64,000 bases of DNA from Phialemonium atrogriseum (taxonomy: Eukaryota; Ascomycota; Sordariomycetes; Cephalothecales; Cephalothecaceae), in assembly GCF_030411735.1 (NCBI RefSeq), contig NW_026848144.1:248001-312000 (forward strand), in the 5' to 3' direction. A program made the translations under genes and the position numbers. Positions 23,926 to 35,359 of this stretch are shown here, in pieces. The notes below the pieces were generated by a model, which ran no database searches, had not been told where the DNA came from, and saw only the letters and a program-made list of their open reading frames with translations. Position 1 is the first letter of the stretch, and the number at the start of each line of letters is the position of its first letter.

Positions 23926-26166
23926 TGCCGCTACAAGGTTGTCATAGGCAGCTGTAGCATGTTCTGGATCTTCTGTTGACGATCGCTTACAAAACTGCAA
24001 CTGCTTTTGAGGTCGTGAAAATATTAGGTGGCGCGCAGAGCGAGGCAGAGCGATGGTCGCGACATCCTTTCTGCGGGTCTGGATGTCGTCGGGATTACCT
24101 ACATAGGAACGATAAGGCAGTTACTGGCCCGATTGGTGGATTTTGCTTACAAATCGACGCTAAGAAGACCCTGTACCAATGGTGACCACGCTGGTTTGTC
24201 AGCGGCCCCTCCGAGCGACCTTCCGATTTCCGACTCTGGGGCGGTATGAGCTGCGAATGCTCAGAATGCTAGGTAACTCAGCTTAGACTTAGCAATGCAT
24301 GCATGGATTATAGTTCTCCTTCTCCTAGTACCTACACCTAAGGTATGTTTCTATTTTGAACAACATTGCAGGGCCCGCAGTTTTGGATTGACCGGGGTGT
24401 GAACACATGAGCAACATCGGCCAAGTCTTAGATCAGCAGGACTCTACGGAGAACCGTGTATTTGTTCCTAGGCAAAAACCATAGTACAGGCATCTCTCAC
24501 CCAAGCGGTTGTTCTCAGCTTCTTGAGCCCTCAATTGGGCCATAGGAACCCGGCGTTGAGTAATAGAACAGAAATGGAGGAGAGTCTGATCTGATTCTCG
24601 CCGCTTCCTTAACAACACTTTCGAAATACGGGATGATAATGTGGAGCAATGATCCCGCCGGGCTGAGCGGGCTGGGCAAGCAGATCGGGAGCCAGAGCGG
24701 GGACCGGCCCGGAGAGGGAAAACTGACGGGATCGGGACCTCCGTGTCTAATACACATCCCGTCTGTAACAAGACCGATAGCCGGGACCCATAGTTTAAAC
24801 ATCTACCAACCCTAACCCTTCCCACCACATAGAGTGTTCCTCGCAGGATTGGTCCCTGAGATCTTTGGTGGATCTATCGCTGAGGAATTTGCCGCCACAT
24901 TTGTTGAGGACATGGCGGGGTGGGGCCCGTGCTTTACTACAGCTGCGCGGAGTCCTGTACTATGGTAAGTAGGTAAACAGAGATTGCAGAGACCGCCTCA
25001 TCCTTCAGCAATACAGTATTGGATCCGGAATCCTCGTGAGTATTCGTAAGCCTAATTTCCAATGGAGATTGTCCAGATTCTGGATGTGCACCTGGATGCG
25101 CAGCAATGAAAATCCATGTCGCCAGATCCCAAAGTAGCGAGATACCTATACCGAGGTGAAACCAGCCAGCTAGAAACGGCAGTTGCACGGCGGGGCTGGG
25201 CTTGACGTTGACGTCTACGACCGAGGATGCTAATTGGATAATTGATGTCATCTCCCCAACAAAATAATTGCCCAGCAGCCGCGGCTTGGGGAAGCGGCTC
25301 CTTCCAAACTCGTTCCAACACATTGTATGTATACCTCTGTTGATGTTCACATTCACGAGTACACAATGATCGTACAGAATTGCAAGCGTTCACATCAGTT
25401 TGGGTGAGCTACCTCTATAAGCTGAGGAGGCTCTTCAGATATATGCGGCACCAATTGGCCATCCCAAGTAGGCCTCTGATGCTGCTCTCTCAATTGGTGA
25501 CAGCTCCCCAGGAGAATCGATGATGAGGTACCTACCTCCACAACCATGTGAGCCGAACCTACCTAGAGTTATCCCAACTTCAGAGGAACCCATGTCTCCG
25601 CAGCGCCGAGAGCTAGGTTTAGAGAAGCCAATTCGAGGAAAGAAGGGAAGGGGGAAAATAAAAACGTGACAGTTGGTCAACGATTCAACGAATCCATTGC
25701 TCGTCGTAAAATATGCGACCCATTGGCTCTGCATAACAAGCTCCATGCCCAGAGCAGGCGGTTTCCACAGCACTGGCGTCATCCCCAGTCTTTCCTGCTA
25801 TTTCTACCCTCTTGCTCCTTCTCTCTTCTCGTCGTCTCTTATTATTCGGGCAGATTTCTATCTCCCTCTTTCTCCCCGACCAACACTCGATAGCTGTATC
25901 CGTACGAGTACCCCTACAGCTCTATTTTGCTTGGCTCACCATTTTCTACTTGGCGCCCTTGCACCCTGATCTCTTGGATCCGTCTCGGAACGCCACCGGC
26001 TTCTCCCCCGCCCTTGCTTCAAAGCACCCACGTCAGTTGTTTGTCCGGCGCCTTATTATTAGGTCTGAGGGGCTCTGAGTTATTGGGAGAAGAGCAGAGC
26101 TTCCAACTTTTCCAGAAGTTTGCTGGTCTTTGACTTTTTTACCTCTTCCCCGAGCTCTTCACCTCA
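23926..26166. other. Divergent intergenic region, ABC transporter and elongase genes
   Basis: Contains both promoters. The stretch 25780-25880, just upstream of the elongase start, is rich in pyrimidines (runs such as CCTTCTCTCTTCTCGTCGTCTC), common in leaders and core promoters of well-expressed fungal genes. CCCTAACCC-like words occur near 24,808. The frame 24937-25356 (minus) lacks an ATG and family motifs, and is not called a gene. Confidence 0.5.
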
Positions 26167-27890
26167 ATGGAGAATCATATCATGGCATCCTTTTCGCCCG
26201 TCCTCACCTCCCTCCCCGACCCGTCACTCTTCTCTTTCCCACCTTCCAGCAACCCGACCTTCATCCCTCCACCGCCAGCGTCTTCAATTCCATTCACGCC
26301 GACTTTCACAATTCCGGACCACATTTACCAGGCGGCTCTGGACCCCAAGGTGCCCATCACCATTGCTGCCCTCTACACCATCACCGCCAAGGCCCTCAAT
26401 GCGTATAACAAGTCGACCGGGAAGAAGCCATGGGCCATGAGCCGAACCCGCGCCTTCCGTGCCTTCGTCGTCCTCCACAACATCTTCCTCGCCGTCTACT
26501 CGGCATGGACGTGGTGGGGGATGTTTGGCGCCTTGCGCCGGAGTATGGTTAGTCCGTTTGGACCTGCTGGGCCGGCTGGGTTCGCCGACTCGGTATGCCG
26601 GATCCACGGACCGGCGGGATTGGGCCAAGCGGTGTTCTTCAGCGAGGAGACCAAGTCGTGGCAGGCCCTGTCGCCGAGTGTCACGCTGGGCGGTAACGGA
26701 GAGCCGCTTAGGACAGATATGGGCCGCATGTGGAACGAGGGACTTGCATTCTACGGCTGGATCTTCTACCTCAGCAAGTTCTACGAAGTCCTGGACACCT
26801 TCATCATCCTCGCCAAGGGCAAGTTCAGCTCCACGCTGCAGACCTACCACCATGCCGGAGCTATGATGTGCATGTGGGCAGGTATGCGTTACATGTCGCC
26901 GCCCATCTGGATGTTTGTGTTTGTCAACTCGGGAATCCACGCCATGATGGTATGTCATTGTCTTTTTCCCTTCTCTTCAACTTGCCGTTGGCCAGGTCGT
27001 TCAATGTGGTGGGTATTTAGGCCCAACAAAAAAAAAAAAGAGGTCTCGAAGCCGGGGCCCTGCATTAGCGTGGGGTAGTGCCGCTCACTTTTGCAGGCGG
27101 GCTGAGCCGAGCCTTGCCATTTTGGTGAAGAATTGACTAACACGATCGATTGCAGTACACTTACTACACCCTAACGGCGTTCTCGGTCAAGGTGCCCGTG
27201 GCCATCAAGCGCACCCTCACCTCCCTCCAGATCACCCAGTTCCTGGTGGGGGCCTCGTATGCCATGGCGCATTCCTTCGTATCATACACCATCCCCATCC
27301 TCACCTCTCGGGAGGAGTCCAGCCCCTCGGCAGCAGCCCACGCCGCCCCCACGGCAACCCCCGAGGTCCTCCTCGACGGCCTTAAGCGGATCCTCTTCGG
27401 CGGCTCCTCGGACGATATCGTCCTCACTCCTCAGCAGCAGCAGCAGCAGACCACCACGACTACGCACGCCGCCGTGGTCCCCTGCATTCCCAACAACGGG
27501 GCCACATTTGCCGTTTGGCTCAACGTGCTCTACCTGGCGCCGCTGACGTATCTGTTCGTCAAGTTCTTCATCACGAGCTACCTGCGTCGCACCAGCGCCG
27601 AGCAGGCGCGCGCCCGCAAGGCCGTCGGGACCGGAGCCAAGGAACACGGGGCCTCCGGGCGTCGCCTCAGCAACGTCGCACTCGCCGAGAAGGCCGGCTG
27701 GGATGCTGCCAGGAGCGTCGAGAGGGAGGTCTACGGCCAGGGCGGCGATGGGACCGCCGTCGTCCTCGAGGAGGATGAGGAGGATGATGAGCGGAGGGAT
27801 GAGGTGGCGGTGTCCCCCTCCCGGCCCAAGGTGAATGGCCGCGCTGGCGGTGGCAAGACCAAGGGGCGGGTGTCGCGCAACCGGTCGTGA
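26167..27890 (+). CDS. ELO-family very-long-chain fatty acid elongase (3-ketoacyl-CoA synthase)
   Basis: Two exons, 26167-26949 and 27156-27890, joined in phase 0 across a 206-nt intron (donor GTATGT, branch TGACTAAC, acceptor TTGCAG); 505 residues. ELO proteins sit in the ER membrane and catalyse the condensing step of acyl-CoA chain elongation. ELO signatures in order: FYLSKFYEVLDTFIILAKGK, then LQTYHHAGAMMCMW, NSGIHAMMYTYYTLTAF across the splice junction, and FLVGASYAMAHSF. The catalytic histidine box, usually HxxHH, reads QTYHH here (Q225, H228, H229). It is longer than yeast ELO proteins because of an N-terminal Pro/Ser-rich tail, a loop with six Gln and a Thr run (about residues 350-375), and an acidic/basic C-terminal tail ending RVSRNRS instead of a classical KKXX. 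Substrate length is not predictable from the sequence. Confidence 0.92.
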
Positions 27891-29489
27891 TCCTTGGATA
27901 TATTCCGTCTGGGAAGTGGCCGTTGAACGGCATTTTTGCGAGAGGAGCTAGGGGTTGGTTAGCGACATGGGGAGCTACATCAAACATTGTTGGGAAGCAT
28001 TCCGTTTACCAGCCAGACCCATTGGAGCTGAATAATTTTACGATTGGGCGCCAGGCTGACTGTGGACGAACGACGGGGTGTCTCCCGTCTCAGATAGACG
28101 GACTCGGAACGGTATAGACGGTTGGTTCTTAGACGGTCTGGCCTTACTCGGCCCGGTACACGGGCAATCACGAATGAACAGTACACAAGGAAAGGGGGGA
28201 GGTTAAAGCAGCCAACTACTGGCACCTGTGGAAGAGATGGAGTCGCGGGCGAGGTCGTTGCCTCTGTGTTGCATGTATATAGATACGATACTCCCCGCTT
28301 CGATGGCTCTTCCAACGATTTATGGTTTACGAAGCAGGGCAACGCATACCCTCTTATTCAACATGACTCCGTGTCTCTGTTGAAACCGAGTTTGCGTCAA
28401 TCCCAGTGTTGAGGCAACAAAGCAGGTGGGCCACTCTGGCATTTCATCCAGATTCTAGGTGGTAGTGTAGTCCTCTAGTGCAACACTAGAACGTGCATTC
28501 TTTCAATTACTTCTCCCTAGTCATAAACTAGCAAGACGACCCATTACAACAGCGGCATATCCGCAGCAGCAGCAGGCTAGGTGTAAGTCCGTGGACAAGA
28601 CACCTCCCTAATTAGGTACCGACCCCCTTGTTGTGTGTATTTCAACACACAAGTCCCTCTTTCAACGCCCAGACAAATAGGTAGTCCTTGGCGGGATTGG
28701 CGGGGGGCGGGGCCGGACCGAAAGAGAACCAAAAAGACAACCAAACGCCTCGCAGAAAACCAGGGGAAATCAAAAAAGCAAGAGGGAAAAAATCGCTAGC
28801 CATCCTGCATCCTAAACAGGAGGTAAAGCCAAAGGATCAAAGTCGCTTCTATGTGACAGCTGGAAGGAAAGAAACTTTGGTCGAAGCCGGTAATTGTTGA
28901 TGGCCCGGTGCAATCCGTGAAAAGGCGTCCGATGAGGCCGAGTGGGTATTTGGCCTAGTGGCGAACTGCAGTCTAGTATGCAGTTTTGCGCAACCATCGC
29001 CACCTGCCAGTCTCACTCTACCGAGACTCCTTGGCGGCCCGGGGGCTTATTCGGTCAACACGTTAGGTTTGGGGCCTTGGATGGTTGGTAGGTTGGAAGA
29101 TGGGATTCCATGTGCCTCTGTCGAGGTCGCTTTGATGCATCGTCGAATCTTCCGCTAAATAGTCTATGCCGCGCTCAATAAGAGCAAGAATTACCGCCGT
29201 GCTCGCTGTCAAATCTATGTTGTAGTCTATAATCTCCGTGTAAATGCGCTTTCAGAGCTCGGAGAAATCATTCTAGGTTCGTCGGTCTCTCTTGGCCGTC
29301 ATTCGTAACATCGTCTAATGGGTGGCCACATTCGCGGCTCAGCGAGCGCTGCGAGTTGGCGTGCTGTCAGCTCGAACTGCTGTGTACCGATAGGTTCGGT
29401 CGTCGAGTTTCCATCTCTGGGCTCCGCGGCGCGCGAATTCTCGGGCTGGCGCCATGTGCTGGTTCTTGACCCCGAGTCTTGCGGCCGGC
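27891..29489. other. Intergenic region between convergent elongase and FYVE genes
   Basis: 1.6 kb between two 3' ends. It probably holds both 3' untranslated regions and little else. No open frame with a recognisable domain; a purine-rich stretch at 28,720-28,880 codes for nothing convincing. Confidence 0.5.
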
Positions 29490-30393
29490 TCAGAAGGTGC
29501 TCCAATTCCAGTCCCGCGGCACGCTCATGGCCAGGTCCTGTAGTCCGGGTTTCCCCACACAAACAGCGGCCGACGCGCCGATAGGGGTTGCGGGGGAATC
29601 GGTCGAGCCGGTCTCAGACGAAGCCGCGGCCGAGGACTGGCTATTGGCGCGACTACGCCACTCCTTGAACTGCGAGTAGCAATGCTGACATGCTCGACTC
29701 TGGAACCCGCGGGGGTTGAAGTTGGCGTCTTGGTCGAGCGGGATCTCGAAGGTGCTGTGCGGGTCACAAAATATGTTGCCGCATTTCCGGCAATGGTGCC
29801 GTCGCGTGAAGTAGGTGAAGGTTCTCCTGCATGTCGCATGGTCGCACATGGTAGACTCGTGATCGGGCTGTTATCGCAGCAGTGTTAGCTAATAATTCAG
29901 CTATGTTGGGAAAAGGTCAGATCCCAAAACATACCTTCCAATGTTCCCTCGTGGGTGGACCGGTTGGGATCGGGAACTTGTCGAGGTTCCAGCTCTCGTC
30001 CACGCACTTCCCGCTGTCGCCAGTCGATCGCCGGCTCAGTCTGCCCAGTGCGCCCAAACCGCTCAGGCTTATGAAGCTGCTGTTCGATTTCAGCATCCTC
30101 TCTTCTTCCTCCTCATCCTCCAGCGGCGACTTTTGGGCCGGCTGCTTCGAAGGGAACTCCGTCGGTCGCAAGACGGCCGGCATAAAGAGCGGCCGTATTG
30201 GGCGCGTCATGTAGTTCTTGGGTGAAGTGGGCGACGCATTTCCGGAGGTGCTGACGGGGGATATTTGGGGGGTGTATGGCTGTGTCGGGGGGAACGTCGG
30301 GAGAGGTGGTTGTTGTGGGAGCTGTTGGGCCTGCGCCTGGAAAAAGGCCGAGTGCTGGTCGGGCTGCCGGGGCATGATCAAGTCGGTCGCCAT
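29490..30393 (-). CDS. FYVE zinc-finger protein
   Basis: Exons 30393-29935 and 29867-29490 (67-nt intron, GTATGT donor, acceptor AACAG) give 278 residues. FYVE domains bind phosphatidylinositol 3-phosphate and place proteins on endosomes. The first exon is low-complexity (Gln/Pro-rich, then an acidic EEEEEE-type patch and a Ser-rich block). Directly after WNLDKFPIPTG the FYVE finger begins: WKPDHESTMCDHATC, the basic core RRHHCRKCGNIFC (about 175-187), and a last pair RACQHC. The first Cys pair is spaced C-x4-C rather than C-x2-C. The protein ends SVPRDWNWSTF. The Pro-rich N-terminus suggests a scaffold, but no partner can be named. It could respond to the PI3P level controlled by the myotubularin gene at the right end of the window (inference). 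Confidence 0.9.
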
Positions 30394-32575
30394 TTTGAAG
30401 TATTAATTACGGTCGCGACGCCCTTGTGAATCGGGGGACGTCTCTGAGGAACGGTTCGGAGGCACACGTGGAGGCCAAAGGTGAGTGACGGAGACGGGAG
30501 TGGGGGTTCGCGACGACGTTCGTAGGTAATGCGACCGAGTTGCGACCGATACCCGGGATGATAACAAAAAGGAAAAGAGTCCCTTCACTGGTAAAGCTCT
30601 CCGTCCCACCAGAATTCCCTCGACGTTCTGTATTGTTCCCAAGCCAGAATAGCCAGGCAGGATAGATGTGTGTCGGGGAGAGGTAGGGTGTGTTAGACTT
30701 ATTGAGTGGGAGTGATGCGGACTAAATGTCCCGGGTGGGCGTGGCTTAAGTTTCGCGGTCCTCGGTCCTGGCGGTTCTTAAAAAAAGGGCGGCAATTGGC
30801 GGGAGACTGGTCTAGAGTTAGGGTAGTCTGATAATTAAAACGACGCCACTGCAAGCCACCAAGTCAGTGGAAGTTTGGTGTGTCCGCAGTACTATGCGTA
30901 GTGTAGAAGTACGAGTCGAGTGTCGAGTGGGAGCAATTCGAAGCCGTCACGATGCCAATTATTCTCGTTATAGGATGCCGGACAGTCTCTCACGAAAGAT
31001 TCCACGAAGGCGGAGGGAGCATAGAGGCATATTTAAGACGACGAATAGCGGACAATGGATTATTGAGCGGCGACTCGGGAGTGGCACTCGAGCGTGGTAC
31101 CTCTTCAATACCGACAATGTGAATGTGGTGGATACCTGCGGTGTGGAGTCTGGCCGCCAAAAGAAGGAAGGCTTGTTCATGGTCCCCCCTGCCTAGACCC
31201 TGCCATACTTCGCCTGCTATTACGTACTTTGCGCGGTTTGTTGACCGTTGATTCTCAAGCCCATCAAGCCCTTCCCGAAGTTGCCTCTTTTATTTATTTC
31301 ATGAGCGTCGGATGCGAGGTCTTGGAAGTGTGGACTGTGGAGTCAAACAACTGAGGGTGAACCATGTAGCCGAATGGCACCCTGAACCGACCCAGACCCG
31401 GCTGAGATGAAATTTGCCCCAGGACCCTGAATAACCCAGTCTGGGCGAGGTTTCAATGGACGACCTCGACGCCAGCTGGATGTTGTTACTCTAGTCCTCG
31501 TGATACACGGCACACTCTATGCACGAACTCCGTGCGCGAACAGCAACTGCGTACCTAAATACTAAATTAGGTGTTACATATCCCGTATACTATCCATGGT
31601 AGCTTACGATGGCACTGTAGAGCCTGGATCCCGAGCGCTGATTAGGTTCCATTCATCTGTTGGCAGTGGTAAGCTTAATTAGAGATGTATCCACACATTG
31701 AATCTCTTCCCCAGACCCCAAGTGCTACTCGGTACCACTTTCAACCACTCTCGGATAGCAGACAATGACGTGGACGAAAGCTCCGTCGCGCAAATAAGGT
31801 GAATCTGCGATTCAGTGTTTCTTGCCAGATCTCTCTCCCGACCACGGACAAGCCGCCGTCGTTGCCAGCCGTATCTTATCTTTGCTTTCCTCCTGATTGG
31901 CTTGAAGTCTACCTAGTCCATATGCGGTATCTCGCTATAGGACCCTAGACTAGGTAGTATCAACCCACAAGACCCACAAAGCTGGTAAGATACAGGCCGG
32001 GATGCATGCCTCTCACGTGCTCATCTTGACTTGATTGACTTGACACCTGACAGTGCCAACATTGGTTTGAGAGGCCAAAGAGTGCGTCGCGACACATTTC
32101 ACCGCTTCTCCACGATGCTCGCTCGGCAAGCCAGCCATTGACATGCTTATTTGAGGTATCACCGGTGACACGGCGAGACGAAGCGTCTGCGGGTTCCTCT
32201 CCGCATCCCTGTATGCCATGCAGTCAACCGTCAGATGTCGTGTGTCATTGGCCTGTCCATCTCTTATCGTCGTTCTGTGATTGGAGCTTGGCGTTTCAAT
32301 CCTGCAACCCTGCAACCCTCCAATCCGACGATCGGAATTTCGAATTCCTAAAAGGGGCCGCGGTCCGTGCGCTGTCGGAAGAGCCTCCCCTCCCACCGAT
32401 AGCCGACAACAAAAACGTCACTTCTCCGCCAACGACACGTGATCCGATCTCGGGGTATCCGAACTGGTCGGGCTCACCGACGGCAAATGTACGCCGTAGG
32501 TACACTACGAATTTGGTCAAACACTGAGGAAACTCACTGACATCATGAAGCCGCCGCCGAGAGACTTGAGTCTCA
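30394..32575. other. Intergenic region upstream of the FYVE gene
   Basis: 2.2 kb between the FYVE start and the 3' end of the molybdopterin gene. Short open frames (30867-31196, 32013-32396, 32138-32527) look random. No RNA gene or repeat recognised. Confidence 0.5.
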
Positions 32576-34846
32576 TCAACCCACATTCGCCCCTTCCACC
32601 CACCTCCCGCTCTTGCCGCCTTCCTTGAGCACCACCCTCAACCCCTCAATCACCATGCTCTTATCTACTGCCTTGCACATGTCATACACCGTGAGCGCAG
32701 TAGTAGAAGCGGCCGTCAGAGCCTCCATCTCGACGCCAGTCTTCCCCTCGCACGAGACAGTAGCCGCAATGTCGATCCTGTAACCCTGGCCGCCGCCACC
32801 GCCACCACCACCCTCACCGCCGGGTCGATCTCCCCCCACTCCGGGATCGACCACGTCCAGCTCCACGCTGACGTGCGAGATGGCGATCGGATGGCATAGC
32901 GGGATCAGGTCCGGCGTCCGCTTGGCCGCCATGATGCCGGCGACGCGGGCCACGGCGAGCACGTCGCCCTTGGCCAGCTGGTTCTCGCGCACCAGGGCCG
33001 TGACCGACGCATCCGAGAAGCGCACGCTGCACCTGGCCACCGCGAGCCGCCTCGTCGGCGCCTTGTCCGAGACGGACACCATGTGCGCCGAGCCGGAGGT
33101 CGACACGTGCGTCAGCCGCTTGCGCGGGCGTGCCCCTTCGTCGTCTTCTTTTGTTGTCTGCGCTAGGTTGCTCGTGGTTGAGAACAGTCGCGCAAGGGGG
33201 CGGGTCGCGTAGGTACTGGGGTTGATGCCTGCAACGAGGCTCCCCCACGGCGTCGACGGTGAGAGGTAAGATGAGTATCGGGACGTTGGGCTTAGATTGC
33301 GATGTCTGCCTGCAGTCTCTGGATCTATATACATTGCTTAGTTAACCCGTATGACCCTTGTCCAAAGTTGAGGGCCCGACCCGAGCCCTCCTAACCTGGT
33401 ATTAAATGAGATGTTTGTTTCGTATGCTGTCCATAAACGCCGCCCATATGGCTTACGTCGAAGTCATGTCCATAAATGCATAACCAACATAAAGAAAAAA
33501 AGAAGCACAGGGCCCTACCCACCTATCAATATCATCGGCCTGTTCTTCATATGCTCCAACTCGCCGATCCCTGCATGCTTCGCCTTCTTCCGCTTCACAG
33601 CCATGCCGATGACCTCGAGCAGTTCCCGGGAATTCGGCGCGAGCAGGGGCGGCCGCTCCGAGGGCGGCAGGTCGCGCACCTCCTCCATCGCGGTGCGCTT
33701 GAGGGCCTCGAACGCCTCCTCCCCGATCGGCTCCCCGCCGTTTACTTTCCGCACAATGTCCCGCAGCGACACCTCGGCGTTGCCGAACAGGCAGACCTTG
33801 AGGTTCCCGTCGCCCGTGACGCGCAGCCGGTTGCAGGTGCCGCAGAAGTTATGCGTCATGCTCGTGATGAACCCGACCCTGCCCCGGAACCCGGGCACCT
33901 GGTACGTCTTGCTCGTGTCGTTCCTGTGGCCGGGGACCTCGCGCAGCGCCGGGTGCGCCTCGCGGATCACGTCCAGCATCTCCCGGTAGCCGAGCATCTT
34001 GTTCTCGCTCCACCGGTTCCCGTCGAAGGGCATGTACTCGATGAAGCGGACCTCGACGTCCTTGTCGCGGGTCATGTCGACGAAGGACACCATCTCCCTG
34101 TCGTTAAGGCCCCTCATGACGACGCAGTTGATCTTGAAACGGATGCCGGCGCCGGCGCGGTTGAGCTCGAATATGCGGTCGATGCTCTTCTGCACGGCGC
34201 CGAACCCCTGCCGCCGCGTCATCAGCTGGAACTGCCAGGGGTCGAGCGTGTCGAGCGACAGGTTGACGCCCGTCAGCCCGGCCTCCACCATGGCCTCCAG
34301 CTTGCGGTGCAGGCTCAGCCCGTTGGTGGTCAGGCACAGCTCGCGCAGGCCGTGCGCCCGGAGCGCGCCGATCTGCTGCATCAGCGGCACAATGTCTCGC
34401 CGCACCGTCGGCTCGCCGCCCGTCAGCCGGATCTTGGTCACCCCCTGAGACACGAAGAGGCCCGAGATAAGGACGATCTCGGGAGTCGTCAGGAGCTCGC
34501 GAGGCGGGCTGAGCGGGACGCCCTCCTCGGGCATGCAGTACAGGCAGCGCAAGTTGCACTTCTCCGTCACTGAGATGCGCAGGTAGTCGTGCTGCCGGTG
34601 GTGGGTGTCGGTGAGGAAGTCCGAGAAGGGCTTGGCCTCCATGGGAAGCCGCCGTCGCGGCGGCGGCCGGGGCGTCGTTGCGGAATGAGGCGGCGGCGGC
34701 GGTGCTGCGGGCTCACGCGGTTGTGGCTGGGCCAGACCAGTCGTCGAGATTAGTCTTGTTTGCGCGAAAGGGATGCGCCTTCCTCGGCTGATCCGCAACG
34801 CCCCCGCGGGCGGGCGCCGGGCAGACGTGCTCGCGAGCATCCTCAT
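32576..34846 (-). CDS. cnxABC: Fused molybdopterin precursor synthase: MoaA (GTP 3',8-cyclase) plus MoaC (cPMP synthase)
   Basis: Exons 34846-33523 and 33324-32576 give a 690-residue fusion like A. nidulans cnxABC. MoaA is a radical-SAM enzyme that makes 3',8-cyclo-GTP; MoaC turns it into cPMP, the first stable intermediate of molybdenum cofactor, needed for nitrate reductase and xanthine dehydrogenase. Residues 1-45 resemble a mitochondrial presequence (Arg/Ser/Ala-rich, RLISTTGLAQ). The radical-SAM cluster is C97-x3-C101-x2-C104; the second cluster uses C335, C338 and C352 (NFCGTCNRLR). MoaC carries TPDLIPLCHPIAISHVSVEL and GKTGVEMEALTAASTTAL, with a Gly-rich loop inserted between them. The 198-nt intron donor overlaps a Gly-Gly-stop (see findings). 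The start codons of this gene and the WRAP73 gene are 513 bp apart. Confidence 0.94.
33325..33522 (-). other. Intron between MoaA and MoaC halves; retention gives MoaA ending Gly-Gly
   Basis: Donor ATAG|GTGGGTAG, acceptor TATATAG|ATCC. Read without splicing, the codons are ATA GGT GGG TAG, so MoaA ends Ile-Gly-Gly at 33518 with the stop at 33517-33515. Near the acceptor an ATG at 33334 opens the MoaC frame (MYIDPETAGR), so a retained-intron message would carry two complete open frames. Confidence 0.8.
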
Positions 34847-35359
34847 TTCTCAGCCGGATTGGATGACGTATTGGCACTGCGTGGGCCGCATTGGCATATT
34901 GCGTCACTGACAGTAAATGGGGAGGGAAGCGGCTGGTTTAGGCTTACAACATCGCCGAGATCATGAACTTCAACAATCACGCTCAATATAGATGGGAGAT
35001 AAGATGAAAGTGGTAAGTGAGGAAACAAGGAATCGCGGGGGACGCCCTTCTGGCAAGTCCCGGATGAGTCAGCGGGCGGCGCTGGATGAGGCTTCTCCGA
35101 GGCGGCGGTAACCGGCTTAGTGGGGTTGTGCGGGGCTTCCGAGGGCGGCCAGCGGGACCAATCAGAAGCCGATCGTTGATAGGTAGGTGCTCTGGAAACC
35201 AAAGCTGGAAGGTCAACATCAAGAAAAACATTGCGACTCATTTGAATCCCCGATTTGAACAACTGATTGCTGTCAACACCTTAAGCTGATGCCACAGATG
35301 ACACATATTTGCCTTGAGTGATTCTCTCTTTAAAGAAATTTACAGAATTAGGAGCAAAG
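34847..35359. promoter_or_regulatory. Bidirectional promoter region, cnxABC and WRAP73-like genes
   Basis: 513 bp between two divergent start codons must contain both leaders and core promoters. No nitrate- or molybdenum-related motif can be named with confidence. A GATAAGATGA occurs near 34,995 (GATA-factor-like core), which is only suggestive. Confidence 0.45.

Noticed and set aside
18045..24300. Secondary-metabolite or drug-resistance cluster around the ABC transporter
   Set aside because: No synthase, P450, transferase or transcription factor lies nearby; the neighbours are an elongase and a long empty spacer.
24937..25356. 139-codon minus-strand frame with a hydrophobic stretch
   Set aside because: Its first codon is not ATG, and it shows no family motif or splice extension.
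33476..34573. Open frame of 365 codons opposite the MoaA exon
   Set aside because: It is the antisense shadow of a GC-rich coding exon; composition is Arg/His/Leu/Gln-rich without motifs, and the sense strand has full MoaA signatures.
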